Notes: generated from the letters alone by a model not told the origin. 64,000 nucleotides of DNA from Agapanthus africanus (GCA_030015575.1 CM057338.1:309321827-309385826); one strand, 5' to 3'. Shown: positions 19,960-32,142, counted from the stretch's first letter. Numbers and translations are program-made.

Positions 19960-21005
19960 AGCTCGGTCCAGCTCGGTCCTGCTCCTCGGTCAATAAACTC
20001 TGCAATTCGTCGCGAGCGGGAGTCTGAGTGGGCGGTGGAGCTACAGGAGCTGTCTGCGGAACCGCAGCCGAAGGAGATGCGTGTGGAGGCTCGGCCGATC
20101 TACCCTGTCGCGTCTGGATATAACTTGTGTAAGAAGCGTGTAAGAACTGTTTATTATTCGAATTCGTATCATTATTAAGTTATTTCGAAACCCTGTTTGG
20201 ATATCTAGTTTGGAAAAGCGTTGTTTATTTCAATTACATATGTATGTATGATTAATAAAACATAAGTCTACAACCAAATAAGCTCAGGCTATGTACTGAT
20301 ATTGGATATGTTGATATCTATAATATGACATTATATTTTACTATTAAGTAGTATACATACCAGCATCCCATTCAACTCCTGAACGGTGGCCTTCAAGCTC
20401 TCCCGTTCCTGCTGGATACGTCGCTAACTGGAGACGGAGGAAGTTACCACCGGGGTGGAGTCCAACCTCATATGGGCCCTGCTAGAGCCCAGTCCTCGGC
20501 CTATCTCCAAACCTCCGTGGTGCCGTCCGTGTGCGGCGTCCAGGACTGGGGTCAGCAGCCTCGAATGTTGCCTTCCCCCTAGCAACTGTCAGAACATTAT
20601 ATTTAGCACATACTGGTCTATAAAATTGACAAGAAATACCAAAATCAACAAATTCAAAGCCTTACCTACAGAGATAGAAGATGTGCTCCTCTGGTATCTG
20701 CATGTATCAAAATTTGAATAATATTAATTAATTTCAGTACATACATACTAACAAGGTAAACTCGCATATAGCGCTGCTTACACATATGACAGGGAGTGAA
20801 CAAGCTCTTGTAGATCATCAGGCGCAAATCTAATCTCATCAAGCAGCCCATGATAATGAGTTGGACGACTAAGAGCAAAAGAAATGTGTGTATATTTATG
20901 ATATAGCATTCTAAATCAATATACATGCCCTATATAATATATAAACATACCTGGAGGAACGGGAGTGACCTCTGTCCCTGATATGGACGCATCACCAACA
21001 ACTAG
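19960..21005 (-). pseudogene. Exon fragments of a TNPA/TNP1-like CACTA protein
   Basis: On the minus strand, short exon-like pieces are separated by AT-rich sequence. The piece at 20361-20426 encodes a coiled-coil stretch (RIQQERESLKATVQELNGM) followed by a splice donor-like GTATG. The piece at 20952-21003 (VGDASISGTEVTPVPPG) is bounded by CTAG at the 5' side and GGTATG at the 3' side. A diverged copy of the latter lies at 45488-45555 in CACTA-2. A proline/alanine-rich piece lies at 19965-20125. The coiled coil and position fit the DNA-binding or dimerising second protein of CACTA elements, but I cannot assemble a full gene. Confidence 0.4.
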
Positions 21006-21076
21006 ACAATCAAACATTGACAATATAAGTAATTTTGACATAAACATGCATGGATATCTATAATATTACATTCAAA

Positions 21077-23609
21077 ATGGATATTAGAGAGCGCACCTGC
21101 AGTGAGAAGTGGTAAAAGTATCACCCAACTAGGGTGTAATTTACAGAATCAGTTGAGACTCTTAAAAGTCATAGAAGAACCCGACCTGCACAAATCTGAT
21201 GTATGCTTTCCATTGGACACTAAGAAGTCTCTAAAGGGAAAAGCCTATGTGAAAGCCATCATTAGTTCATATCAGAAGATTGATGCTGAAACAGAGAACG
21301 AGAAATGTCATTTTTTTCTTCTTCCGCCACATTACTGTCTTCTCCTTCTGCCACATTACTGTCTTCTCCTTCTTATGATGTGCGCGTGCAAATTCAATGA
21401 CTATATTGAGAATATTGATTAATAGTGGGTAGGAAAAGTATTTCTCAAATGGCTTTTGCGTCTTAAAACCATAAACTACTAAGTAATGACATACATAATT
21501 TTTTTAGTATAAAGGTTGTTATTTTAAGTTTTCCCTTATAGAGATATGATCTAACTGCATCTATCAACTATAAGTGTGCAGAAAATTATGATAAGAAATC
21601 ATAAGAAAGGGTCGTAGCCATGCATAACTTTGAATCTACATACCAAATCATGCAAAAGCATGCACTTATTGTCACCTTGCCTTAGAATATAAAATATCTT
21701 GGAAGACTATAAGCGAGCATTTAAATCTCGATAGCTTTTGACTTCAACATATATTTTTCTCAAGTGCCATGAAATATACTTGCTCCGTATAAACCGTTTT
21801 CAGGAAGATGGATTAATAATGATAAATTATCCATTGTGGCTCACTAGGTTAGCATTTTCTCTTCTATTGACCATCTTTCTAATCAGCTTGGTAAATTTAT
21901 TCGGAACCGGCTGCGAATCATTAAAAGACATGCATAAGAAAGAGAACTAAAATACAGATATATAGCATACCGATACATCGAAACTTCATATTTGCGATGG
22001 CAATCCAGAGATATTTATTTCTACACACGTGGTGCGCGTGCGAATGCGTCAGGTATCATGGACAAATATTTCAGAACATGGAAAGTATTATTCGTATAAA
22101 GTAATTAAACTTTTAAACACCTTGGGTAGATATTTTCTTAGTTGATGCAATCATATCATGAGGACTAAATTTAAGCTATTATACATATGCTTATGTATTT
22201 TTCTAACCTAAAATATCACACACACAGACAGAGAGAGAGAGAGAGAACACCTGGTAGGTAAATAAATCAGGTAGCAGGATCCTGAAGAAATAGAGTCCAT
22301 AGCATTGCTCATCATCATCATCCATGATCCCTTTGATAATATTTTTTCAAAGGGATCACGGATGATGATGATGAGCAATGCTATGGACTCCATTTCTTCA
22401 GGATCCTGCTACCTAATTTCTCTATCTACCTGGTGTTCTCCCCCCCTCTCTCTCTCTCTGTGTGTGTGATATATTAGATTAGAAAAATACATAAGCATAT
22501 GTATAATAGCTTAAATTTAGTCATCATGATATGATTGCATCAACTAAGAAAATATCTACCCAAGGTGTTTAAAAGTTTTAATTACTTTATACGAATAATA
22601 CTTTCCATGTTCTGAAATATTTGTCCATGATGCCTGACGCATTCGCACGCGCACCACGTGTGTAGAAATAAATATCTCTGGATTGCCATCACAACTATGA
22701 AGTTTCGATGTATCGGTATGCTATATATCTGTATTTTAGTTCTCTTTCTTATGCATGTCTTTTAATGATTCGCAGCCGGTTCCGAATAAATTTACCAAGC
22801 TGATTAGAAAGATGGTCAATAGAAGAGAAAATGCTAACCTAGTGAGCCACAATGGATAATTTGTCATTATTAATCCATCTTCCTGAAAACGGTTTATACG
22901 GAGCAAGTATATTTCATGGCACTTGAGAAAAATATATGTTGAAGTCAAAAGCTATCGAGATTTAAATGCTCGCTTATAGTCTTCCAAGATATTTTATATT
23001 CTAAGGCAAGGTGACAATAAGTGCATGCTTTTGCATGATTTGGTATGTAGATTCAAAGTTATGCATGGCTACGACCCTTTCTTATGATTTCTTATCATAA
23101 TTTTCTGCACACTTATAGTTGATAGATGCAGTTAGATCATATCTCTATAAGGGAAAACTTAAAATAACAACCTTTATACTAAAAAAATTATGTATGTCAT
23201 TACTTAGTAGTTTATGGTTTTAAGACGCAAAAGCCATTTGAGAAATACTTTTCCTACCCACTATTAATCCATATTCTCAATATAGTCATTGAATTTGCAC
23301 GCGAACATCATAAGAAGGAGAAGACAGTAATGTGGCAGAAGGAGAAGACAGTAATGTGGCGGAAGAAGAAAAAAATGACATTTCTCGTTCTCTGTTTCAG
23401 CATCAATCTTCTGATATGAACTAATGATGGCTTTCACATAGGCTTTTCCCATTAGAGACTTCTTAGTGTCCAATGGAAAGCATACATCAGATTTGTGCAG
23501 GTCGGGTTCTTTTATGACTTTTAAGAGTCTCAACTGATTCTGTAAATTACACCCTAGTTGGGTGATACTTTTACCACTTCTCACTGCAGGTGCGCTCTCT
23601 AATATCCAT
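21077..23609. repeat. Giant palindrome: 1.27-kb inverted arms in CACTA-1
   Basis: The left arm (21077-22337) and the right arm (about 22348-23609) are inverted copies of nearly identical sequence around a centre of about ten bases near 22343. The arms start at ATGGATATTAGAGAGCGCACC on both outer sides and meet at GATCCCTTTGA/TCAAAGGGATC. They stay in register over the whole length with only scattered substitutions and small changes. Each arm carries the same 106-codon open frame (21102-21422 plus, 23264-23584 minus) with a short leucine-rich repeat, plus an AG/AC dinucleotide tract near the centre. The arm contains a piece of the transposase 5' region. A transcript through it would fold into a long double-stranded RNA. 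Confidence 0.95.
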
Positions 23610-23623
23610 TACTTACATTCAAA

Positions 23624-24078
23624 ATGGATATTAGAGAGCGCACCTGCAGTGAGAAGTGGTAAAAGTATCACCCAACTAGGGTGTAATTTACAGAATCAGT
23701 TGAGACTCTTAAAAGTCATAGAAGAACCCGACCTGCACAAATCTGATGTATGCTTTCCATTGGACACTAAGAAGTCTCTAATGGGAAAAGCCTATGTGAA
23801 AGCCATCATTAGTTCATATCAGAAGATTGATGCTGAAACAGAGAACGAGAAATGTCATTTTTTTCTTCTTCCGCCACATTACTGTCTTCTCCTTCTGCCA
23901 CATTACTGTCTTCTCCTTCTTATTATGTGCGCGTGCAAATTCAATGACTATATTGAGAATATGGATTAATAGTGGGTAGAAAAAGTATTTCTCAAATGTC
24001 TTTTGCGTCTTAAAACCATAAACTACTAAGTAATGGCATACATAATTTTTTTAGTATAAAAGTTGTTATTTTAAGTGC
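23624..24078 (+). repeat. Third, partial copy of the palindrome arm
   Basis: The sequence repeats the left arm from its outer edge (ATGGATATTAGAGAGCG) for about 455 bp, then breaks at TTTTAAG into TGTGCGCGTGCAAATTCAATGA-like sequence. It is inverted relative to the right arm and separated from it by only about 14 bp, making a second, smaller palindrome at 23150-24078. It carries a copy of the same open frame (23562-23969). Confidence 0.95.
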
Positions 24079-26329
24079 GCGTGCAAATTCAATGAAAGTT
24101 AGATTTGAGGATACCCATGTATGAGTTGTATTCTATATATGTGTGTTTCGATTTATGATTTCGCTTAAGTGTAGGGTTGTTTTTACTTAAAGAAGTATCA
24201 CCATCTACTATATATAAAAAAATATAGCAAACTAGGATTGGTATTCAAATCCCAGTCCAGATTGGTATTCAAAATTTATTTAATTAGTTTGTGATCCACA
24301 TCATTTGATTCGTTGCTTGAGGCATCAATGTAGGCACAAATATCGGCGACGAGGAACTCGACGAAGAAGAACGAGGGCGGTGGCGGGCTGAGAACGGAGG
24401 GCGCGCGGTGGCGACGAAGAGAAAATTGGAGACGCGGGAACGAGAGAAAATTTTGGGAACGAGAGGGAAAGATATCGAGGCGTATATTGGTATCGATGGG
24501 AATATGAAGGTTTCATATTATCATCGAGTATCATATATTGGTTTTAACCTGAATATCTTGAGTCGCTCTCTAATTATGCGTTTGTTGTGCATTCGTGTTG
24601 TATGTGTAACATGATTTTAAACCATTGAGATCAAGATTGATAGAACTGATCATCCTACATTGCAATAGCATTCATCGACCAAAAATAGATTGCGGTCTGG
24701 ATATGGCATATTGGCAGATGTTACCTATATGCATAAATCTTATGTCTAATGACCATAAGATTGTCGGAGACAGTTTTGATGTTTTGTGGGTTTGGTTTTA
24801 TACTTGGGACAATCCAATGTTGACACACACACATAAATAACAAATTAAAGTAAACTAACTAAGAGGCATGTTTGAGTTTTATACTGGGATCACAAATAGC
24901 ATGATGGCTGCAAACAGGTTGCTTGAATACTTGCAGACAATCCAATGTTGCCTCGCCATTTCTATAAATTTTAAACTCCCTGGAAAATTATCATCACTCA
25001 GGATTACTTTAGGGCCAGTTTGGCTGCTTCTTGCTTGTGATTCAACATTCAGCTTTTTGTTGATTTGGAACTCAGAGAGTGTTGCAAAACAAATCCAAAA
25101 CTAAATAAACCTCAAACTAGCTACAGAGAAGGCAAACAGCAAACCCCATGAAGTTTGGCTTTCAAGGGTTTTCCCACTAAAATACACTTAGATGCAGCAC
25201 TTTAAGGAAGCTTGCAGCAATATAAAAACTTTTAGGTAGTTTAGTGAAAAACTGCAGTGCTTCAAGATTGTTTAAGTTTTATGTGTGCTTAAGCTGTCAT
25301 ACAGAAATTATCGTTGCAAAAATGTTCGCAACCCTAGCTTTTCCAGCAACGATACTGGAATACGAGCCTCAGATATGCCAGCTTAGGAATCAAAATAAGA
25401 AAGAGATTTGGGGTTATCCTAAGTCCAAAGTCAAACGGGCTCGAGAAATATATAAACCCAAAAAAATGACTGCATAAAGATCTCATAAAGATGAAAAGGA
25501 TGTTATGCAAGCTCTGAACAAATCTTGAACGGAACTTTCACAAGAATTTACAATACCCGACCAGAATCCAATCCTGAGTTTGATGAAGCTTCAGGCCTTC
25601 AGCTTCCCCACAGAAAATAGTTAAGGCAAACCCTTTGCAAAACCATAGCTTTCATGCAGAGATGAAGCTCAGAACATGCCAGCTTCCAAACACATTGAAT
25701 AATACATAATCTCCCATACTCTCTCTCTCTCAATCAGACAGTTTATATTTGGATTTGAATTTAGGAAAAGAAATAAGATGGCTACAAACCAGCTTGCCTC
25801 GCCAATCTCATAACTATAAAGCTCATAAAAGTGGAAGCTTGAGGGCAAGCCATCATCGCCTCCATTCAATTGAAGCCAAATCATCCACAAAAAATAGAAA
25901 TAAATATAATAATTGATCGATAGGCAAAATTGCAAGAAACCTATTCAGATTTTTGCATGAAAAAATAAGAGATGTAAATTAAGTAAAAGATTACCAAATG
26001 AAATTATCCCATCACTTGAACCCCCTCTCAAGACATTTTAGCAAAAATTCCCCCAGTAATTTTCTTCGGTTTAACCGTTTTATATCATAGAAGAAAGATA
26101 AATTTCAAATGTATATACATGCATACACACACACACATCATATACACAGTTTTTGAATGTTGCCAGAATTTCAACGGTAATTCTAGATTTTTCCAAACTC
26201 TAAAGGCTTCACAAAAATTTTAAATACAGATAATAATATGATTGAAGAGATCAATCACCAATTTTTTAATGAGGATCAACTGAAACCCCAAACAGAGCAA
26301 GCAAATTACAAAGATCCCAAAACCCCGTG
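24079..26329. other. CACTA-1 internal region without a recognisable gene
   Basis: The first part (24080-24210) matches CACTA-2 at about 49735-49755 and 49990-50080. The part at 24340-24420 is a GA-rich, GCGACGA-type stretch like those near both CACTA right ends. The remainder (24600-26300) is AT-rich with only short unconvincing frames. Several passages at 25100-25650 have exon-like composition on either strand, but I could not identify a protein. Confidence 0.5.
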
Positions 26330-26650
26330 TGGCCCAGCCCCAGCCCCAGCCCCCAGCCCCAGCCCCAGCCCCAGCCCCCAGCCCCAGCCCAACCCTAACT
26401 CCAGCGTGGCCAGCTAAACCCCAACACCAACCCTAAGGCAAACCCTAACCCCAGCCCCACCCCAGCAGCAGCCGAACCCCAACCCTAACCCTACCCTGAC
26501 CCCGACCCCGACCGCGACCGCGACCAGCTAAACCCCAACACCAACCCTAAGGCAAACCCTAACCCCAGCCCCACCCCAGCAGCAGCCGAACCCCAACCCT
26601 AACCCTACCCTGACCCCGACCCCGACCGCGACCGCGACCCCTGCCCAACC
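26330..26650. repeat. CCCTAA/CCCAGCC-type telomere-like repeats with a 112-bp duplication
   Basis: The stretch begins with an array of CCCAGCC units (26330-26395). Two copies of a unit of about 112 bp follow, containing ACCCTAACCCCAGCCCCACC and CCGACCGCGACCGCGACC (about 26413-26525 and 26525-26640). AACCCTAA blocks recur within them. It is internal to the CACTA element, so it is a telomere-like simple repeat and not a chromosome end. Confidence 0.85.
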
Positions 26651-26738
26651 CCAACTCGCGCGCAACCCCAGACCCAGCCATGAACCCTAAGCCCAAAATA
26701 ATCCAAAAATTCTTTAATTTACCTCGAGATTTACTCAC

Positions 26739-26900
26739 CTGAACGGCTGCTGCTGGGGCTGGGGCGACGACCTGAACCGCGGTGGCGACGAGAACTGCGG
26801 TGGCGACGAAACCGGCGGTGGCGACGAGGAGAACGACGGTGGCGACGACGGCGTGGCGATTTGGGGATTTTTCTCGCGCCAGATCGAGAGAGAGAGAGAG
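26739..26900 (-). promoter_or_regulatory. Candidate first exon and splice donor of the CACTA-1 transcript
   Basis: Reading leftward from the right end, a CT-rich initiator-like stretch (the complement of the GAGAGAGAGAGAG at 26887-26899) is followed by a GC-rich segment rich in GTCGCCACCG units. It ends in CAG|GTGAGT at 26738-26739, a consensus splice donor. CACTA elements are transcribed from one end with a leader exon of this sort. No start codon is clear. Confidence 0.35.
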
Positions 26901-26949
26901 AAAGTGAGCGTAGACGATCGGTCTGGGGTCTTAATAAATCGATATTTAC

Positions 26950-27151
26950 TTGTCCCTACGGATATACCCGTAGGTCCTTTGTTTGCGCCACCGTAGGGGC
27001 AAATACCAAATTAAGAATTAATTTTTTAATTCTTGAACGTCAGTGCCCGTAGGGGCAACCCTTTAGCCCTACGGAGTAATCCGTAGGGCCAAGTAAAATC
27101 TGCCCCAACGGATAACTCCATCCGTAGGGGCAACCCCCTATTTTACTAGTG
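26950..27151. repeat. Right subterminal repeats and TIR of CACTA-1
   Basis: Several CCCTACGGATATACCCGTAGG-like and GCCCCTACGG motifs lead into the terminal CACTAGTAAAATAGGGGG (minus strand, ending at 27151). The motif is the same as in the left end but in fewer copies, an asymmetry typical of CACTA elements. Confidence 0.8.
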
Positions 27152-27217
27152 TATACCTATCGTCGGATAGCAGTTCTCAGGTAACATGAGTACAGGTTAG
27201 TCTTTAGACCTGAGATC

Positions 27218-30200
27218 TGTCATGACTCGAAGGTGCGGAACGTGACTGGCACTTAAAGTACGAAACGTCCCAAGGCGTAACGTAGTCTAAGTAAGCCAAA
27301 GCCCAGAAATCTAAACCGTTTAAAAGCAATAGAATGAAGGAAAACTTATTTAAAGAAAGTGATTTTAACAAAATAAGTCGCATTAAATATTTTTAAAATA
27401 TCAAAATTTCGGTAGAGTCTCCTTTGTAAATACTGGCCCCCAAACGGGTACAACACAAAATATACATAAGTAAAGAAATAAGGCATCCCCAAGTAGGAGC
27501 TAGCTTTTCGCCAATGGCGGAACACAACCACATGCAATTAATATATATCATAAAGTGCAAAATAAGTATCTGGAAGCAAGAAATAAGAAAAACACCACGT
27601 CGGCTCAAGTGAGCATCGACACCAAACACTACAAATACAAGTCTCACGAGTCTCACCGTCTAGTACAATATACAAGGGTAGATGGAGTATGCTAGATACA
27701 AATAATAATACAAGATGGAACTAAAGTATCCTCGCAACCCACCTATGAGCAAAGCTGCAAATCGATGGAATGAAGTAAAAAGAGGAAGTACGCCCGCTGC
27801 TACTGCGCTGACGGGCCGAACCTGTAAGATATTGTGGCACAACGGTGGTGAGTTGCCAACTCGTGAGTAGTAAATAATATCTAATAAGGCTATCGTAAGC
27901 ATGCACGCAAATGCGTCACAACCTACATATTCCGATATGATGCGATGCACTAGTATATATGCAACATGAATGCATAATCAACACGAAACCTGAATATGTT
28001 TGGTATGAGAAAATTTGTATTCTTATCTTAGTAAAATCCTGAGAAATAACTGAAGTGTCATCAATGAAATCAACAGAAATCCGTGTCAAGTATCGACACA
28101 AAATATGTATATCTCAATGTCTCAATATCTCAATGTCTCAATGTCTCAATATCTCAATATCTCGGTCTCCGTCAGTCCGGATCGGCCCATATCATCAATC
28201 TCACGACTACGGTCGGTATCCTGCGGATATCCACCGTGCCAGACATCACCGGTAGGTAGTCTGCCCCTGCCAGGTTCATCGTCTACAACTCGAGCTTCTT
28301 GCCTCGGGGTACCACACCGGGCCCACCATGTAACCGAGACGGTTCATCCTACTCCTCGAATTGGGTCTCGAAAACCAACAGAAATCAGGAAAACTCATGG
28401 TGGACGACACATACATCATATCATAAGAAAACCGCAACTTGCATTTTTAGAACGATAATAGGTTTATAAATTCTTTCAGTTTTCCCTAAAATCCAGAAAT
28501 CTCATAAGTACTGAAATCCTCAAGAAGAATCACAATATGTAAACATGCCGGTGATAATGGATGTCTATGATACGATAGTATATACCATGCAATGTATGAC
28601 CAGAAACCATGTATGAAGTATGATGCAATGATTTATATACACATGACTAGCAATCCTACATATTAATCTTGATGAAATGAATTTACAACTACCAGTTTAC
28701 GTGTCATATATGATGCAAATGTTTCAAATACTGTTTTAAGCAAGTTCTATAGTGTTCGTGGCATAGCAATTACCAAAGACGTATGTGTTCGCATGAATAG
28801 TGCACGTACAGCATGAACCAACGGTAATGGTGCAAGTGTCCTAGATAGTGACATCATATGTAAAAAGATGTGATGCATGATATGAATGGTTTGAAGCTAT
28901 GCATATAGATGCAAGAACTACTAATAATCTAACTATCGGCTACGCATAAAGATGCAAGAACTACAAATAATCCTAACTATCGGGCGTCTTGCGCCATTCA
29001 GACGATCCCCCTATAGATATGTATATCTACTCACCAGGACGCCTCGGCTAATCTGATCCGATCTCAGCCTTGCCTTTCCGCGCAACGTCCGACGTCTCTG
29101 CACCCGATCCTAGAATCGCACACAAGCAAATAAGAGGATAGATATATAAATGGTCATGGACATAAACGATATAAATCAACCAGCACACACTAACTAGACG
29201 CGCACGCACTAGGTGTACAAAACGCGCTCGCGACAACGCCACAACCCACAACCAGGGTCGCTATACGCGACAACCACCAAGTCTAGAACCCAATCGCGTA
29301 TTCACAACACATTAAATATTTTAGGGAATAGGTTATAGATCATCAAAACCTCAAACTTAAATAAAATCGATTTATTCCAAAAACCTAATAAGCAACAACT
29401 TACCATTTTAGTGCAGGTTTAGATGTTTTAGCAAAACTAGTGGCCACAATATTCATTTAATATCTTAATTAGGCTACACAATTATTAACTAGATTTTAAT
29501 CTCACCTACTTTAGATTAATCATGAAATTATTTTGCAAGAATATTTAATTAGGACAATTTAAAAGTAACAATTAGTAAATCAACAACTAGGTTAGATTTT
29601 GCAAGTCTTAAGATATTAAACTACACATTGTAACTATAGTCAAGTGATAAAACCCTAACTTGAACCCAAACCCTTCTCTTTACAATCAAAATCTTGCAAT
29701 TAGAACCAAATTAAAACTTAAATAAGTTAGTTTAAAGAAATTAACCAACAAATTAACCATAGGGTTAAGATTTATACCTCACAATTTTTGAGATCTAGCT
29801 TGCAAACTTAGTCTCCAAAATGCCTTCTTGCTCCAAGATCCAAGCTAATTTAGGTCAAGAACTTTTGGATGAAGGTTTAATGATGAATTAGTGAGACTTT
29901 GTATGGATTTCGGATGCAAAAATGAGGAATTTTTGAAGAGAAATGAAGTGGAGAAATGGGGGAGCTGCATGAGGGATTAGGCTCGGCCATGAGGGAAAGA
30001 GAGGGAAATGAGTGAGGTGTGTTGTGGTCAAGTCAAGAAAAACCCACATTTTCACATCTATTAAGTCATTTCATAATTATTTTATTTTATTTTATTTTTA
30101 TCTAACTTTCCCTCTAGAATTCTCTAGAATTATGGAGACAAAATGAGAGAGAGAACATGTTACAATCTTAGTATTAAGTGGTCATGGTGCACAAGTGTGT

Positions 30201-30469
30201 GATTAACCCATTCTAATTTGTAATAATCACTAATTAAATGTATAAGTGGAAGCTTAAAATAATATTAAAAATAATTAATTAAGGAAAAATATTTAAGTAA
30301 ACTAGCAATTTATAAATGACTAATTAAATACCAAATACTAGGAATTACATAGCTAAAATAGGTATAATTAAGTCCATGTGGAAAAATAATTATATTAAGT
30401 TTTACGGAAAACACGAGTTATATTACCGATTATCGGAAAATCCACCTAAACGATTTTTAAAACGTTACA
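27218..30469 (-). mobile_element. Solo LTR, Tekay-like Ty3/gypsy (TSD AGATC)
   Basis: The block starts TGTCATGACTCG and ends AACGTTACA, with AGATC duplicated on both sides (27213-27217 and 30470-30474). Read on the minus strand it begins TGTAACGTTTTAAA and ends GTCATGACA. This resembles the TGTAACGACTCTG...GCGTGACA ends of the chromovirus at 32143-45434. No internal region remains. It sits inside the older copia-type LTR and restores its sequence when removed. Short ATCTCAATGT decamers repeat at 28110-28165. No gene is credible in its 3.25 kb. Confidence 0.85.
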
Positions 30470-32071
30470 AGATCGTCATTTTTCTCATGTGAGTTCCTAC
30501 TGTACTTTGATTACTACCCTACCACGGCTCTACTTAGTCATGCAAACATGTTTTAGTTGGGTACAGTCCGGAGCCACATGGAGGCAGTGAGCGATTGTTG
30601 GGGATTCATCTCTCCCAGTATAGGGAATCGATATTGCACTGTGTTCGATTGGCCAGCACCATAAGACCTTGGCCAAGGCAGTTAGGATTTACTGATAGGT
30701 AGATAAGTAGTTTCCCGGATTGGTCCTGAGCCACATTTGCACGAATTATCGGGTTATTAGGGTCTGACGTTTACCACCCCTAGACCCGATATGCGATACT
30801 CTCAGATGAAGAGACAGGATTGTGCGGAGATTGTCATAGATAGGCTCAGTATGGATCCGAATGAGTTTGCTCGTCGGCCTTCCTTCTCGACAAGTACCAG
30901 AATACCCGTTACGTACAGCTAGTGCCGCTGACGTGCTTATGGTTATGGATTTATCCAGTAACTCACTGCCGGCATACTGTCGAGTCTTTAGAGTCCCACA
31001 CAGAGGATTTTCCTGGTTCAGGCGAAATGATGTAGGAGCCATATTGGATACACATAGGGTTCCGATCTAATGATTGTACTAGTTACCCGGACTTTCGATC
31101 GGATAGTTAATAATACTAGCCGGCTCGGGATTGAGCCGGATTATTAAATCGGGTATTGATTTAATAATTTACATGTATGTATTTCGATATGTATATTCTA
31201 GTATTATGTTCTTTATGTTATTCTATCTCTTTGGGTATTCGTAGTTTGATATGAATACGGATATGTATATACAGTAGAGTGTAATTCGTATTTATACGGA
31301 AAATATTCTAGAAGGTGGACACCTCATTTTAGATTTATCCATTTATCTTTAAATGGAAAATGAGGTGTAAAGTTAGTGAGGGGGTATGGTGAGAACCATG
31401 CTTCAATAGTGTTGACAAATGAATTTTCAATTCATTTATCCAAACTATTCAAGCATGGTTGAGTTTTTATATTGGAAAATTGGTTTTACAAAACCATGGT
31501 TGATCTTTTTCTCTCTCATGGATTTCTTTCTCACCATATTTTCTTTGCTTCACTCTCCTCGTAACTTTTCTTGAGCTCCTTTACCTTCATCTTGAACCTC
31601 CTCTCTACAATCTCATATGTTGAGAATCAAGAGAGGATGTGAGATAGATACACGCTTAGAACCTTTCACTACATCCTAGACATTTTAAATTAGCAATCTA
31701 AAGTCTCTAGTTGCTCCACTAGACTCTTAGTGTGGAACTAGAGCCATGGACTTCATTTCTCGGGTGGATCATCTTCGACGAAGGAAGACCGGCGATCAAG
31801 CTCGATCCAGGGTATCTCAAGGAGCAAGGAAAAATGATCAATCTCGTTCAAGGAGATCCCTAGGAGCAAACAAAGAGGATAGAAGACCAAAGGACACGTA
31901 TCTTTTGGTGAGACACTTCTATCATAGTAGTTAGATCTCCTCTTTGTTTGCTAGTTTAGGTTTATGGTAGAATCTTGGACAGGTTTTTCTAGCGCCGGTT
32001 TTTAAACTCCAAAAAAATTTTGTTCCACAACGGCCACGGTAGATGGTCAGAGCGCTAGGAAATCGCAACAG

Positions 32072-32142
32072 TGGAGGAACCACCTACAATTAGACAATCA
32101 AAACTTGATTATATAAGTAATTGCAAAAATAATGTGTGTATA
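32072..32142. mobile_element. CACTA-2 fragment left of the chromovirus
   Basis: The 71 bp resemble 20955-21045 of CACTA-1 and 45540-45600 of CACTA-2 (the motif ACTAGACAATCAAA...ATATAAGTAA). It ends in GTATA, the duplicated target of the chromovirus. It shows that the chromovirus interrupts a CACTA element. The left terminus of CACTA-2 was not found. Confidence 0.6.

Larger units (their letters stand above)
19174..27151. mobile_element. CACTA (En/Spm) transposon, deletion derivative (CACTA-1)
   Basis: The ends are CACTACTACAAAGAAGGG at the left and, on the other strand, CACTAGTAAAATAGGGGG at the right, both followed by TTGCCCCTACGG. The 3-bp target duplication TAT flanks it (19171-19173 and 27152-27154), the hallmark of CACTA elements. 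Both subterminal regions are packed with CCTACGGATATATCCGTAGG-type palindromes. Inside, only fragments of transposase genes remain, together with a 2.5-kb palindrome (21077-23609). A TNP2 catalytic region is missing, so the element could move only with help. It shares blocks with CACTA-2, including TGTGCGCGTGCAAATTCAATGA and the GCCACATTACTGTC repeats, and has the same terminal motif, so the two belong to one family. Confidence 0.9.
18499..32071 (+). mobile_element. Diverged copia-type LTR, split into three parts by later insertions
   Basis: Three separated stretches (about 18700-19173, 27152-27217 and 30470-32071) align in order with the intact copia-type LTR at 58180-60381. Shared text includes TCTTGCTCGA(C/T)ATGATAGTATG, GTACACTGGACGGACTCGCC, GCAGGTTAGTCT and GGAGCCACATGGAGGCA. 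The match crosses both insertion sites cleanly. Removing CACTA-1 with one TAT rebuilds the AGATGGTANTAT-ACCT junction, and removing the solo LTR with one AGATC rebuilds GAGATC-GTCAT. The right end CGCAACA at 32071 looks like an LTR end. The left end near 18499 is a guess. No PBS or polypurine tract adjoins, so it is a solo or truncated LTR. Its open frames are not convincing genes. Confidence 0.65.

Noticed and set aside
26330-26650. Interstitial telomere from chromosome fusion
   Set aside because: It lies inside a CACTA element with intact ends, and the unit is mostly CCCAGCC and not pure CCCTAAA.
30746-31070. Overlapping open frames of about 100 and 70 residues
   Set aside because: They lie in the copia-type LTR and have no match in the sister LTRs as conserved proteins.
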